The notes beneath the pieces are model-generated. The model did not search any database. It was not told where the DNA came from and was given only the letters and a program-made list of their open reading frames with translations. Shown one piece after another: positions 1 to 11,010 of a stretch of DNA of 64,000 nt. The position numbers and the translations under genes were made by a program. The stretch's first letter is position 1. Each line of letters starts with the position of its first letter. This DNA is from Vicia villosa (taxonomy: Eukaryota > Streptophyta > Magnoliopsida > Fabales > Fabaceae): positions 76,976,144 through 77,040,143 of the forward strand of contig NC_081181.1 of NCBI RefSeq assembly GCF_029867415.1, given 5' to 3'.

Positions 1-318
1 AATGTAGCCTTTTCCGCATAATTACCATTTTCAACTTTTTGTAAATATTCTATGGAATCACGCCTTTAGCTGATTACCATCCTATTAAATAAATTTGAGC
101 CTTGTGCCCATTTGTTTGCAATCTTTAATTTCTTTTAGCTTGCGAAATGACGCTTTAATTGTGTTATTCGCTTTTGAAACAAAAAAGAAAAAAATAAGTT
201 TTAAATGAATTTACTTCACTTTTCTTTTTCAAAATAAAAGCGAAATTTTCCTTTGAGTTGTGAACAACGGAAGGAACATCAACAGCTATCTCCATAGAAT
301 GAATCAAAGATTATGATA

Positions 319-433
319 GAAGAAGCTCTTCTATCCCCAGTGAAGAAGCTCTTCTATCCCCAGTGAAGAAGCTCTTTTATCCCCAGTGAAGAAGATTTTC
401 CATCTCCAGTGAGGAGGTTCTTCCATCTCAATA
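319..433. repeat. 23-bp tandem repeat in the 3' UTR of element A
   Basis: Five head-to-tail copies of a 23-bp unit containing CTTCTATCCCCAGTGAAGAA. The first three are nearly identical; the fourth and fifth (388-433) are diverged. Confidence 0.85.
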
Positions 434-1195
434 AGAAAAGATGCTTATCTTCCCCAGAGAAGTTTAAAGCACGCAACACCATTCATCACCTGTGTTATCT
501 ACACCGTGTTGAAGAACATTTGCCAAGTGTCTGGTTGAATTGCGACGTCGGTCCTTCTCCAGTATATACTTCTCTGTCTGTCAGTATTGTCAGTATGCAT
601 GCTACATTCATGACATTCATCATTCATACATATTTACATCATTTATGCATTCTTGCATTTTTCAATAATCACTTGTTCAGGATATATCTGTCCCAAAAAA
701 AAGAAGAAATGAAAAAAAAGAAAACAAGTATGGGTGTGTCATCTCTCCCAAATAGGTTGTCACCCATAAGCAGAAAAAACTTCTTGTTTCTCCAGTTCCC
801 CACTGAGATCATTCCTCGTGGAAGAAGGTTGCTTTAGTTTCTCCTCTCAAAACAAAGGAGAAAATCCCATTCGAGTTCATTCCTCATGGGTACAAAGTCT
901 TGTTTGACTGTTTCTTTCCAATTCATTCTTGGTTAGAACCTTGTCTTTACCAGAGATTCAAATTCCGATTCCACCAAAAAGAGTCGAGAAAAACAGACCA
1001 TAAACAATAGCCTCATCATCTGAGCAGTTTATGTCTCTTTCAAAAAATTTCCTCTCAAGGAAATCAATCATGAAGACCATTTGACAATCAGGGCCTTATT
1101 ACTGTTCACAAGGCTGAATATCCAGTAATTTCCCTAGCAAAGTCTCCAAGATCATTTTATCACTCGACTGATAATTGATCAAGTCTTCAAAACCA

Positions 1196-1412
1196 CTATC
1201 ACGAGGCTGGTAGTCGGTAACCTTTTGTTCTGGTTATATTATTAACATATCTATCACGAGGCTGATAGTCGGTAATATTAACCAAACCTTTGAAACTCTT
1301 TTTACCTTGTCAAGTCTATCACCATGCTGGTAGTCGGTAACACAGTTTCATACCTTTCACCTTCGCATTATTAAACAAGTCTATCCCTTTGTTGATAGTC
1401 GATAATGTCGAT
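1196..1412. repeat. Degenerate 55-65-bp tandem repeat in element A
   Basis: Four copies start at 1196, 1251, 1316 and 1381 with CTATC, followed by a variant of GGCTGGTAGTCGGTAA. The remainder of each unit has diverged. Confidence 0.75.
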
Positions 1413-1685
1413 AGGTAAGCTTTTTTTACAAAGCTATCATTCCCAGGCGAAGCATACACTTGCTTTCCCAAAAAAACGGATTCTCTTCCTAAAACGGATT
1501 GAGACATCCTTCCCAACCTCTTTTCCCCAGCGGAGTCATTCTTGATATCCCCTCGGTAAAGATATCCTTGCATCATTCGCAATTTTGGTATCTTAGGTCC
1601 AAAATTTGCGTCTTCTGATATTTAAGTCTCTTCCACCCTATCAAAACGAAGATTTTTCAATCTTCATGTCTCAGGTTGAAGAAAC

Positions 1686-1700
1686 TTAAATAGGGGCATC
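1686..1700 (+). promoter_or_regulatory. Polypurine tract of element A
   Basis: TTAAATAGGGGCATC directly precedes the TG of the LTR. In LTR retrotransposons this tract primes plus-strand DNA synthesis. The same core, AATAGGGGC, precedes the LTRs of K and (on the minus strand) H. Confidence 0.7.
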
Positions 1701-3276
1701 TGTCATACCCCAATTTTTGACCTAAGATACCACCTCATATCATTTGCATATGCATCATTTGCATCTCTAACAAATTGCATAGTTTGTGTTTGCTACTTGT
1801 GACTCAGCAGGATTTAATCAGGAAATCACTCATCAGTACAAGTAACAATCAATTAGGGTTTTGTTCCCCCTCCATCTCAAATGAATCATCTTCATCTACA
1901 ATCAACATTTGGTCCTCAGAGATTCATTTCAACAAGCTCAACAGCTTTGAATCGACTGAATTAGGGTTTTGACTGAAGACAGCACACTCCTGACTCTTGC
2001 TCAGAATTTGACCTAATGGCTTGGGACATGATATCAAGACCTCAAGTGCATCATTTTGTCCTAATCCATTGGCTCATAACATCTCCTACACAAAGATTGA
2101 TCAGACAAATCCTCAGATCAGGGTTTTGAACTATCAGGGACTGAAATCAGGGATCACATTTGGGAAACCCTAAAAATCCCCAAGAAGTCAATCAAAGGTT
2201 TCAATCATCCTCAAATAATCCCTATGACAACATCCAATGGAAATTGCATCTCAATTCAAGATCCACAGTCATCAAATCTCATCAGGTCGACAATTAGGGT
2301 TTTTGACCTAATTCACTGAACAACTGACTTTTTAATCAGGACATGGTGTCACAACTCAAACTATGGCTCAATATCCTCTAATGCTTCAATGTGATCCATT
2401 CATACCATCCATTTGATAAGGATAGCTTGGTTCATTTGAAATCTCCAGAAACGCGATTCGTCTGAAAAAGTCAACTGTACAAGATCACCATTGACTTTTG
2501 GGGAACTTTGGGCAACCATGACTTTTGAAGTTTTAAATCATCAATATATGATATGAGAAGTCATTTGATCAAGAAAAATCAAGAAAATCAATCAAGAATC
2601 AAAAAGTCAAAAGTTTGACTTTCCATACTTAGAAAAATTTCTAAGTGTTTTTCATGGTTTTTTCCAAACTTTGGAAGGGAATAACTCAAAATTTCACCTA
2701 CAAACTGAAAAAAACTTCCAACATGAAAGTTGTAGATTTTGATCCAATGAACAACTTTGACACATATAATTTTTTTCCATAAGATCAACCATTTAAGAGA
2801 TATGGAGCTTCAAAGTTGGTACTTTTTGAAAACTTCACTTAAAACTTCATTTTCTTCAAAGTTCATGGAACTTTTTCACCCATTTCCTTAAAGGTCTTGA
2901 AGAAACTTTCAACTAGGGTTTTGAAGTGTGTAACATGAGCTTTCCAAAATGTCCAAGAGCATGAAAAAATATGGAGTGTAGCTATGGTTTTGAATTATGC
3001 ATTTAGTGATCATTTTCACTTGAATTTTCACCATTTTTCACTAAGTTTCAAGACTACATGACCTATAATCCAAGCAATGATGCAAAGAGGCAATAATTGA
3101 AGATATTTTCTCTGATTTGAGATCAGAATGGAAGAGGATAAGAAGCTTGAGTTTTAACCATGGTTTGGTCACTTTTAACCATTTGCATTTAATGTGAAAG
3201 ATTCCATTTTATCTCTTAAGCCAAATCATCATTTCTTTGATCAACTTGCAAAGCTCTTCATTCAGAATCCTTGGCC

Positions 3277-3286
3277 TATAAATAGA
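3277..3286 (+). promoter_or_regulatory. TATA box of the element A LTR
   Basis: CTATAAATAG in a less AT-rich setting, about 1.6 kb into the LTR. This is a plausible start of the retroelement RNA. The first downstream AUG opens only a very short ORF. Confidence 0.6.
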
Positions 3287-4237
3287 GGTTCAAATCACTC
3301 TTCAAATCACACCAAAACCTCACAATTATAGGTTTTCTCTCTTCTTTCTTGAATTACAAGTCATGTGTTTCAAAGTGAGGTAGAAAACTCAACCTCCAAA
3401 CCTTGCAAGTTCTGAACAAAGTGATGCTTCCCACAACTTCTAAATGTCAAATGTGATGTGTTTGAATCACTCATACACCCAAAAACACCTCAAACCTCAG
3501 AATCACTACCTCACTTCCATAATTGCATATATTGAACCTTATCATGCCAAAATCCATACCAAGCCATATCTGTCCAAACTAACACTCCTAACACCATCCA
3601 TATACTTCATATGAATGATCCAAACACTCACCAGCAATCTGAAACACCTCCATCTTCAAATTCGATTCATACTTGAAGCAACTGCAGTTCGGGTGTCATG
3701 GCCATGCTCAGATGAATTCAGCTTGTTCCAGACATCCAGACACCTTCCATAATCATCATTGAAGCTATCCAGATTGATACAAAGCATCTGTAACACTTAT
3801 ATTGAAGAATCAAATCTCCAGTTTGGCCGTTTTTGAAGGTAAGTCACTTGAACTTCAAACTCTATCATACATGCATCATAAATGAAAAACTGCCATGCCA
3901 TCTTGTTTCTGCATATGTATGGATCATTAACCCTCAATCAATTGCAACTTATCATGCACACACACGATTTCAGATTGAAACTCAAAATTAGGGTTCTTCG
4001 TGTTCATCAGAAAATTGATAGCCTTAGAGATAAAATAAATGCAATTAAATGATACCATCATGTTCCTGGTGAAAAATCGAGCAAGATAGGCTATTCACTC
4101 GATCCAAACAATTCAGTTTTCAGAATTTTCAAATTTGAATTGGGTATGTGTTCTTGGCGCCAGATTTTGAAACTGAAATTAGAAATTGATTCAAAAATAT
4201 AATTGATTCGTTGCAAATACTAAACAGACCACGCGCG

Positions 4238-4291
4238 TGGTCCAGTTGGTCATGTTTTTGAGTGGTGAGCGTGAGGTTGTGGGTTCAAACC
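4238..4291 (+). promoter_or_regulatory. tRNA-like A and B boxes inside the LTR of A
   Basis: TGGTCCAGTTGG (4238-4249) fits the A-box consensus TRGYNNARNNGG exactly. GGTTCAAACC (4282-4291) fits the B-box core GWTCRANNC. The spacing of about 32 bp is normal for a tRNA gene. No full cloverleaf is evident, so this is either a relic of a tRNA or SINE, or an internal Pol III-type promoter in the LTR. Confidence 0.45.
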
Positions 4292-5374
4292 ATTGTGGAG
4301 ACAAAACCAATTTTTTAGTCCCTATTTTCTTTGATTTTCTTCACAACTTCAATTAATTATTTAACTAACCAAATTAACTCATTTTTTATTCATTTTTTGC
4401 ATACCTCTCACTTAATATATATATTTTAAGAATATCAAAAAAAATCATCAAAAAATATTTATTTGATACATTTTTTAATAGTTTTAAAATGACTTGTTTT
4501 TAAGTAATTTTAATACTTTTAAATATTATTTTTCATTTGATTTTCAAAGTTAATCATTTGTAAATACTTTTTGAAGCAAACCCTAATCATCTAAATGTTA
4601 ATTGAAGACAATCTTTTTGTTTATCTTGATTAATTTGACTTCTTTCAAAATTCAAATCGTTTTAAAACGAGCGATCGCGATTCTTTTCAAAAACAATAAA
4701 CCATTTCTTTTTGAAACTATTGATTAAATCTTTTTAATTGATCAATTGATTTTCAAAACGATGAGGGGCCTCTCGAATATTAGAGAGTATAAGACCCACT
4801 CCTTTTTCTTTTTACACAGTCTTTTTATTCAAAATAAATAAACTTTCTTTCAAAACAAACTTTCAAACCGTTTTTTCAAACGACGCGTCTGCTTTTCAAA
4901 TATACCATGGGCCTCCATGTAGGTATAAGTCCCGAGCCCTTTCGTACATACCCATTCCAGTACATGAAATTAGGTATTTCATTGTACGCCTTTTTGTACA
5001 TACACCTTTTTGTACATACCTCGATCAGTTTGACTTTTTAACTTTGAATAACAAACCAAAAATGAAGGTTTTTCTTTAAATCTTCCCAAAAAAATACCAT
5101 GGGCCTCCATGTAGGTATAAGTCCCAAGCCCCTTTTAAATACCTGTTTACATAGCTTTGAATAAACTCAAGTGGACTTCTCCCCGAGTGTGAGTCCCGAG
5201 CCCCGTGTATACAAATGGATCATGCTTACAGGTATATTTCCTTCATAAACTCCATTATATACACACACTTTGTCATATATATAATTGTTCATACCTGTTC
5301 ATGTTTGTTCATACTTGTTCATGTTTGTTCATATGTGTGATATGTGTGCTTATTCAACTTAGTACAACACTAGG

Positions 5375-5653
5375 TTCCCCATAGCCTCCTATTGGGCTTC
5401 GTGCAAAGAATCTCCCTAGTTTAGGTTAGGACATAGAGTATGGTTTCCCGGTGAAATCGCTCTAAGAGCTCAAACCAACTATACCATGCCTCCCCTTGGG
5501 CTTTGTACAAACGAGTGACCCTCCCATAGCCTCCTCTTGGGCTTATAATGCAAGGACCCTGGATTGTCCCTCCCATAGCCTCCTCTTGGGCTTACAATGC
5601 AAGGACCCTCGGATAGCCTCCTCTTGGGCTTCGTACAAGGACCCACGGGCTTC
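5375..5653. repeat. CCATAGCCTCCTCTTGGGCTT-type repeats in the LTR of A
   Basis: At least five copies of a unit with CCTCCTCTTGGGCTT, often followed by ACAATGCAAGGACCCT. Spacing is irregular (about 35-95 bp). Confidence 0.7.
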
Positions 5654-5748
5654 TTATAAGCATCCCCAATATCCAAATCAAATACCCTAGGAGATTAGAC
5701 ATTTTTCATCTCTATGATAGGAGTATCTCTTCTATATCATCACAAACA

Positions 5749-5973
5749 ATCAATCAATCAAACTTTTTTGCCACAAGGCTGGCTAATCAATCAAACTTTT
5801 TTGCCACAAGGCTGGCTAATCAATCAAACTGTTTTACCACCGTACTGGATGATTAATCAAAGTTTTTGTCACAAGGCTGACTTCATTGAAACTTTTGCCA
5901 CAAGGCTGGCTGATTAATCAAAACTTTTTGTCACAAGGCTGACTTCATTGAAAGTTTTTGCCACAAGGCTGGT
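5749..5973. repeat. About 33-bp tandem repeats in the LTR of A
   Basis: About seven copies of a unit with CAAACTTTTTTGCCACAAGG. The first two are nearly identical, later ones are diverged. Confidence 0.8.
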
Positions 5974-6659
5974 TAAACAAATAAAAACATCTTTATCATT
6001 CTAAGCGCCATAAGTGGCATGGCCCAGGGCTTATAATGAAAAGATTTTCAAACAAAAACAAACAGATGTATGTGATGATATAGATTAGATACATCGAACA
6101 TTTAGATGACATTTGTCTCTTTTCCTTTGCTTCCACTAGCATAAGTGGGAACTACGATTGCTCTGACTTTCTCAACATCCCTTTGAGAATACGTAGGCAC
6201 AAGGTCGATCCTTGGCGAGCAAAACAAAACAAAAAAACCATTCAAACCTTAGCACCCGTAGACCCCGAGCTACAGATGCTCTGATTCCCTCTAAGGGATA
6301 TGTATGCAGAGGATCGCGATGATCTTTGCGAGCATAATCAAACAAACACCTTAGGTCCCACCTATTTCACAACAGAACCTTCACCGTAGCATAGAATAAA
6401 AAACAATAAAGAACCCTGTAGAGTACTACAGATACGTTGGGTGCTAATACCTTCCCTTCGTATAACCAACCCTCTTACCCAAGATCTCTCCCCCCACTTT
6501 TAGGTTATTGCAGCTTTTTTCCTTTTCCTCCTTTGGAAATAATAAAAAGTTTGGTCGAAATAAAGAAAAATCATTTTTTATGAGCACTCGAGCCCAAAGA
6601 AGGCATCAGGTGTCTCATCCCACAAAAAAGAGGAACAAAACGGTTTTTCGCCCGCGACA

Positions 6660-6950
6660 CCCTATTGATCTCAAAGTTAACTCCCACACTTAGGGTTTAA
6701 CATAACATAAAAACAACAATGCATATAATAATATAGGTAGACATTTTAAGGCAGATAAATAAACATTTAAGACAAACAAAAAACAAATAAACAAATAAAT
6801 AATTTGATATTTATTAAAAGATGAACCTCCCCCAAACCCTAAAAATGGCAAGTTTGCCAAACCCTAAAAAAACTTGCCAAACCTAAACCCTGTCAAAACC
6901 TATAGGAGCATAGTATTCACTATTAAGTTGTCCCCAGCAGAGTCGCCAGC
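6660..6950 (-). mobile_element. Element B (Ogre-type): leader next to its 5' LTR
   Basis: Between the proposed end of A's LTR and the LTR of B lies about 290 bp whose right edge is a minus-strand primer-binding site (6931-6948). The sequence therefore reads as the 5' untranslated leader of B, interrupted by A. It is rich in AAACCCTAAA-like and AT-rich stretches and has no ORF. Confidence 0.55.
6931..6948 (-). promoter_or_regulatory. tRNA-Arg-type primer-binding site of element B
   Basis: The minus strand reads TGGCGACTCTGCTGGGGA, identical to the site in K (57495) and H (35500). Pairing with tRNA-Arg is characteristic of Ogre elements. It lies 2 bp from the LTR end at 6951, as expected for a 5' LTR. 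Confidence 0.85.
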
Positions 6951-9808
6951 TGTAGCAACCTGCCTAAAATTTTACTTAGAGAGTCGCCACCTATTCTACC
7001 AAGGCGAATAGGAAACCTTACGCAGACGCGAGATTCGCGGTAAGATACTATATTCAGGTCGAGGGAAGGTGTTAGGCACCCTCAACCCTTTCCTAAAGGC
7101 TAACATCTCAAAGATAAAGGTTTATGGCAAGGCTTATAAAGAAAGGTGACAGAGAGTAATAAGAGTTAAAGGCTAATTATTTGAACATGATTAGAGTTTG
7201 GAAGAGGGGACTCGCCTTGTTGCCAAGTGCCTACGTATCTCCTTATGGAGAATCAGAGTCAACGTAGTTCGGGCACAGGGTTGTACGCCTTAGAATTGAA
7301 TTTGATTGTATTTGAAGTTGTTTTGAAATTGTTTTTGAAATGCGAAGTTCGAAGGTATTTTGAATTACCTTATCGTAGTTTGAACATCGCAGAATTGAAG
7401 AGATGAAAATCCGTGGTTTGTGATTTGATGTATTTTAAGTGTTTTGGGCGTACAACCCTGATTTAATATGGCACTATTAACCGCAACGATCAATAGATTC
7501 GATCGCCATAGTTAACAGATTAGTAAAGGATTGCTGGCAATTCAAATCGATTGATTCGATTATCACTTTTAGCAAATTGATATATTTTAATTATCAATTT
7601 ATTAATTTATCGTTACCCCTCATAACCGATAGTTTCGATTACAAATAATAACAAATTGATAAGGGGAAATATGCTAATCATCATAACCAATAAGATGGTT
7701 AAAACCATTTAGCAAAATAATGTGTATTTTAACTTATAGGATTTGATTAATTAAATTAATCGATTATTAACCATCGCGACCAGTAAATTTAGTCGAAACG
7801 AATAATAATTTAAATCCTAATATTTTTGGCCAAGGGCCAATGGGATTGAGCGAACCCTAATGGACGAATCAACTTATAGGGTTGTTGTGATTTATTAATT
7901 AAAAATTGATTAAAGTAAATTAAGTCGAATAGTCGAAATAATCAACTAATCGGGATAAATTCTAACCCTAGTCATTAATAATCCTAATTTATATCTTAAT
8001 CCTAATTATATATATTAATTAAACTAAACAATACTAATATATACATTAATAATGGATAAATAATAAAAATAAACCTGGAGGTGTTCCAGTGTGACTGCTC
8101 TTTGAGTCTCTATGATACACCTTTAGTCCTGGAACGTTTGATCTACTTTTGGCGTGATCTAATGGCTGGATATTGAGTGTGTACGGTGGGATCTCGCGCC
8201 TGAGGTGCGCTGGATCTGCATGCATATACTTTCCAGAAAATTGATGAAAAATAATAAGGCCCTGGGGAATCGAACACACGTTCGTTCGCTGGCCAAGCAT
8301 CAAAGACTCCCTCGCCAACTGTGCTGTATTGGCTGAGTGATGATTAAACGGAACGAGATAAATATAATGAATGCGAGATGATTTAAAATGGACGAAACTC
8401 GCGCCCAGCCAGGTCTTCTTCAACCTCGCGTTTTCTGCAAAATAAACCCACCTATGCCTACGGTTTGCTTCCCCGTCGCCAGAAGTCCTGCAAAACATAC
8501 AAACCACTACACGCAGCGAAAATAAAACGTGGCACCATGGATGAACTTGCCTCACCATCACGAATTCACCTATGCCCCTAATTAAACCCAATTTTTCCTG
8601 CATCAAGAAACCCTCTTTTGGAACCTTAAAAGTCAACCATGGCATACGGCGACACAAGCAGGTAAACATTAGATTAAGCATCCAGAAAGTTACAGAGCAT
8701 CATCACAAACATAAAAACGCAATCAAAATAAGTTTATAAGGCACGAATGGACGAAACCGATTCTGAAAAAAAGTGAGTCGTAAATCGTGAACACCAATAT
8801 TGCTTCTACGTGTTTTGATCGAAGAAGAGGATTTGAATAACTCCAGGAAGCATCAGGGGGTTGATTAGAATGCTCAAAATGCCTTGAAGCAAACTCCCCT
8901 CACCAAAACGATCCTGACATTTTTCCTTCGTTTTATGAACTTGGTACGGCTTCTTCAGATGCAAAAAACCCCACCCCCTATCATTAGGATTCTCAGTGTA
9001 TATATAATAGGTGAATTTAGGTCACTAAAACCGAAGTAAATCTTGATGAATCTTGAGTATGCAATTTGAAAATAATGATTTGTAAAACCTTCTAATTCTA
9101 TCCAATTTCAACCTTTTCTTTCCAATCTTGTCTTGCACGATTTCCATGATATTATATGACATAATCTTGATATTTTGACCCCATAATAGATTTAAAATCA
9201 AATATTTAATTTTCCATTAATTATTCTAATTAAATTGAACTTAAAATGAACTAAATCAAAATAAATAAAATAACTAACAAAAAGGCATGGGGTTGGGCCA
9301 AGAGACTTCTACCAAGAATAAAATCTAGTTTGGATCAAGAATTATGGGCCCATTTGAAGAACAAAGCTTCTTTCTCTTTTCCTTTTTTATTATTTTTATT
9401 TGTTTCATATTTTTTTGTATTGTATTTAATATTTCAAAAGATAATTAAAACTAATAAAAGAATAAACCTATTAAAATTAATAATAACAGAAAATAATCAA
9501 ACCAAATATTAAGATTAATAATCAGACAATACTAATTAATAATAATAATAGTTAAAAATGATCTAATCAAATATTGAAATTAATAGTCCAACAAAAAATC
9601 ATAAGCTATATGATCAACCGTGAAACGGACTAAAAATCTCGAAGATGGCTGAGCCCAAACACCTTTTAACCTTAACCCTCATTTTAACTCAGGATATTCT
9701 ATAAGAACGCAGGTTTGACAATAGGAATGTCAAACCCCATGATTCTTAATTTTGATCCTTGACGAATTAAAACACATAAATTGACTGGGCAAATTTTGGG
9801 GTATGACA
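6951..9808 (-). mobile_element. Element B: 5' LTR (Ogre-type, 2.86 kb)
   Basis: On the minus strand it starts TGTCATACCCCAAAATTTGC (at 9808) and ends GCTACA (at 6951), followed by the primer site. It interrupts the integrase of copia element C, whose reading resumes at 9809. A TATA-like TATTATATATAC lies on the minus strand at about 8998-9011. A conserved Ogre-LTR block (GGTGTTAGGCACC and CCTACGTATCTCC, about 7055-7285) is present. A 211-codon open frame at 8046-8681 (minus) has no recognisable domain and overlaps the tRNA-like boxes; I do not call it a gene. Confidence 0.8.
8266..8317 (-). promoter_or_regulatory. tRNA-like A and B boxes inside the LTR of B
   Basis: On the minus strand TGGCGAGGGAG (8307-8317) resembles an A box and TGTTCGATTCC (8266-8276) matches the B box with one difference, 30 bp apart. 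The arrangement parallels that in the LTR of A although the surrounding sequence differs. Confidence 0.4.
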
Positions 9809-11010
9809 CACTCCACAACAGAATGGAACTGCAGAAAGAAAGAATCCAACCATCATGAATATGGTGAGAAGTATGTTGAAAAGCAAGAATTTACCTAAAG
9901 AGTTTTAAGGGGAAGCTGTGTCAACTACGACATACATTCTGAACAGATGTCCGACGAAGAAGCTAGAAGGAATTACTCCTGAAGAATGTTGGTCTGGTGT
10001 GAAACCTAGCTAAGTCATATGAAGGTATTTGGATCTATAGCACATAGACATGTGCCAGATCAGTTGAGAAGAAAACTTGATGACAAGTCGAGTCAGATGA
10101 TCCTAATGGGATATTATTCTATTGGAGGTTACAAGAAGTTTGACCCAGTGAATAAGAAAGTTGTGATCAGCAGAGACATGATCATAAATGAACTTAAAGA
10201 ATGGGATTGGACGGAAAATGTCAAGAAAGATTCAGTGGGAATCTTACTCGAAGAACCAAAAACTCAAGTCGAAAGATAATTTCGACAAGAGGAGGTTAAA
10301 GATCAACCAGATACAAGCAGACCTCAGAGAACTAGACACATGCCTGCAAGGTTGTAAGAATGTGTGATTACACCAGATGATGTAGTCAATGATAAAGGTG
10401 AGCTGGTACATTACACTTTCTACGCAGATGTCGAACCCGTTAATGTAAATGAGGCATTGAAGGATTCGAAGTGGGTAAAAGCTAGGAATGAGGAACTAAA
10501 ATCCATCAAAGACAACAATACTTGGTCACTTGTCAAATTGCCTCAAGGCAAGAAGGCAATTGATGTGAAGTGGGTATACAAAGTGAAGTGTAATCCCAAA
10601 GGAGAAGTGACTCGACACAAGGCAAGGCTTGTGGAAAACGGATTTCTTCAGAAAGAGGGAATTGACTTTGATGAAGTATTTGCACCTGTTGCCAGGATCG
10701 AAACAATCAGGTTGGTTGTTGGTCTAGCAGAAATAAACAGTTGACACATATGTCAGATGGACGTAAAGTGTGCATTCCTATATGGACCCTTAGACAAAGA
10801 ATTCTATGTTGCACAACCAATTGGTTTTGTGAAACATGGCGAAGAGAGAAAGGTGTACAGGCAGCATGAAGCCCTGTATGGTCTGAAGCAATCTCCAAGA
10901 GCTTGCAATAAGAAGATCGACGGGTTCCTAAGGGAGAAGGAATTTGTGAAGTGCACAACTGAACATGGAGTATATGTAAGAAGAAGCAATAGTGAATTGC
11001 TTATACTATG
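9809..11010 (+). pseudogene. Copia pol, part 1: integrase C-terminus and N-terminal half of reverse transcriptase
   Basis: Translation from 9810 gives the copia integrase motif [12 protein letters not shown], followed by the region preceding the RT. After a one-base frameshift near 10010 the reading continues with FGSIAHRHVPDQLRRKL, then the RT signatures [20 protein letters not shown] (about 10570-10630), [24 protein letters not shown] and EALYGLKQSPRA. Stops interrupt it at about 9904 (a Trp position), 10277-10279 and 10742-10744 (another Trp position). The coding sequence stops at 11010, where solo LTR D has inserted; it resumes at 14366. The polyprotein would supply integrase and reverse transcriptase for retrotransposition in virus-like particles, but it cannot be translated now. 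Confidence 0.88.

Larger units (their letters stand above)
1..1700 (+). mobile_element. Element A (Ogre-type Ty3/gypsy): untranslated 3' end
   Basis: Non-coding region upstream of an LTR that starts at 1701. It ends in a purine-rich tract (AAATAGGGGCATC) followed directly by TGTCATACCCC, the arrangement also seen before the 3' LTR of element K at 63809. It holds two tandem-repeat arrays (319-433 and 1196-1412), as is usual for the variable 3' UTR of Tat/Ogre elements. No gag or pol is visible; the coding part lies left of the window. The short ORFs here show no recognisable domain and I take them as chance. Confidence 0.75.
1701..6659 (+). mobile_element. Element A: 3' LTR (Ogre-type, about 5 kb)
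   Basis: It begins TGTCATACCCCAATTTTTGAC, as Ogre-type LTRs do, right after a polypurine tract. The proposed end is CGCGACA at 6659, chosen because the sequence after it resembles the leader of the minus-strand element B; this boundary is less certain than the start. The LTR contains a TATA box at 3277, tRNA-like A and B boxes at 4238-4291 beside the palindrome GACCACGCGCGTGGTC (4227-4242), two tandem-repeat arrays, and a 3' block (about 6420-6480) that matches the 3' part of K's LTR. It is far longer than usual LTRs but normal for Ogre. Confidence 0.75.

Noticed and set aside
4227..4305. A tRNA gene
   Set aside because: A and B boxes are present but no cloverleaf with an acceptor stem is evident.
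8046..8681. A 211-codon open frame on the minus strand inside the LTR of B
   Set aside because: No recognisable domain, it overlaps the tRNA-like boxes, and there is no second copy to test conservation.
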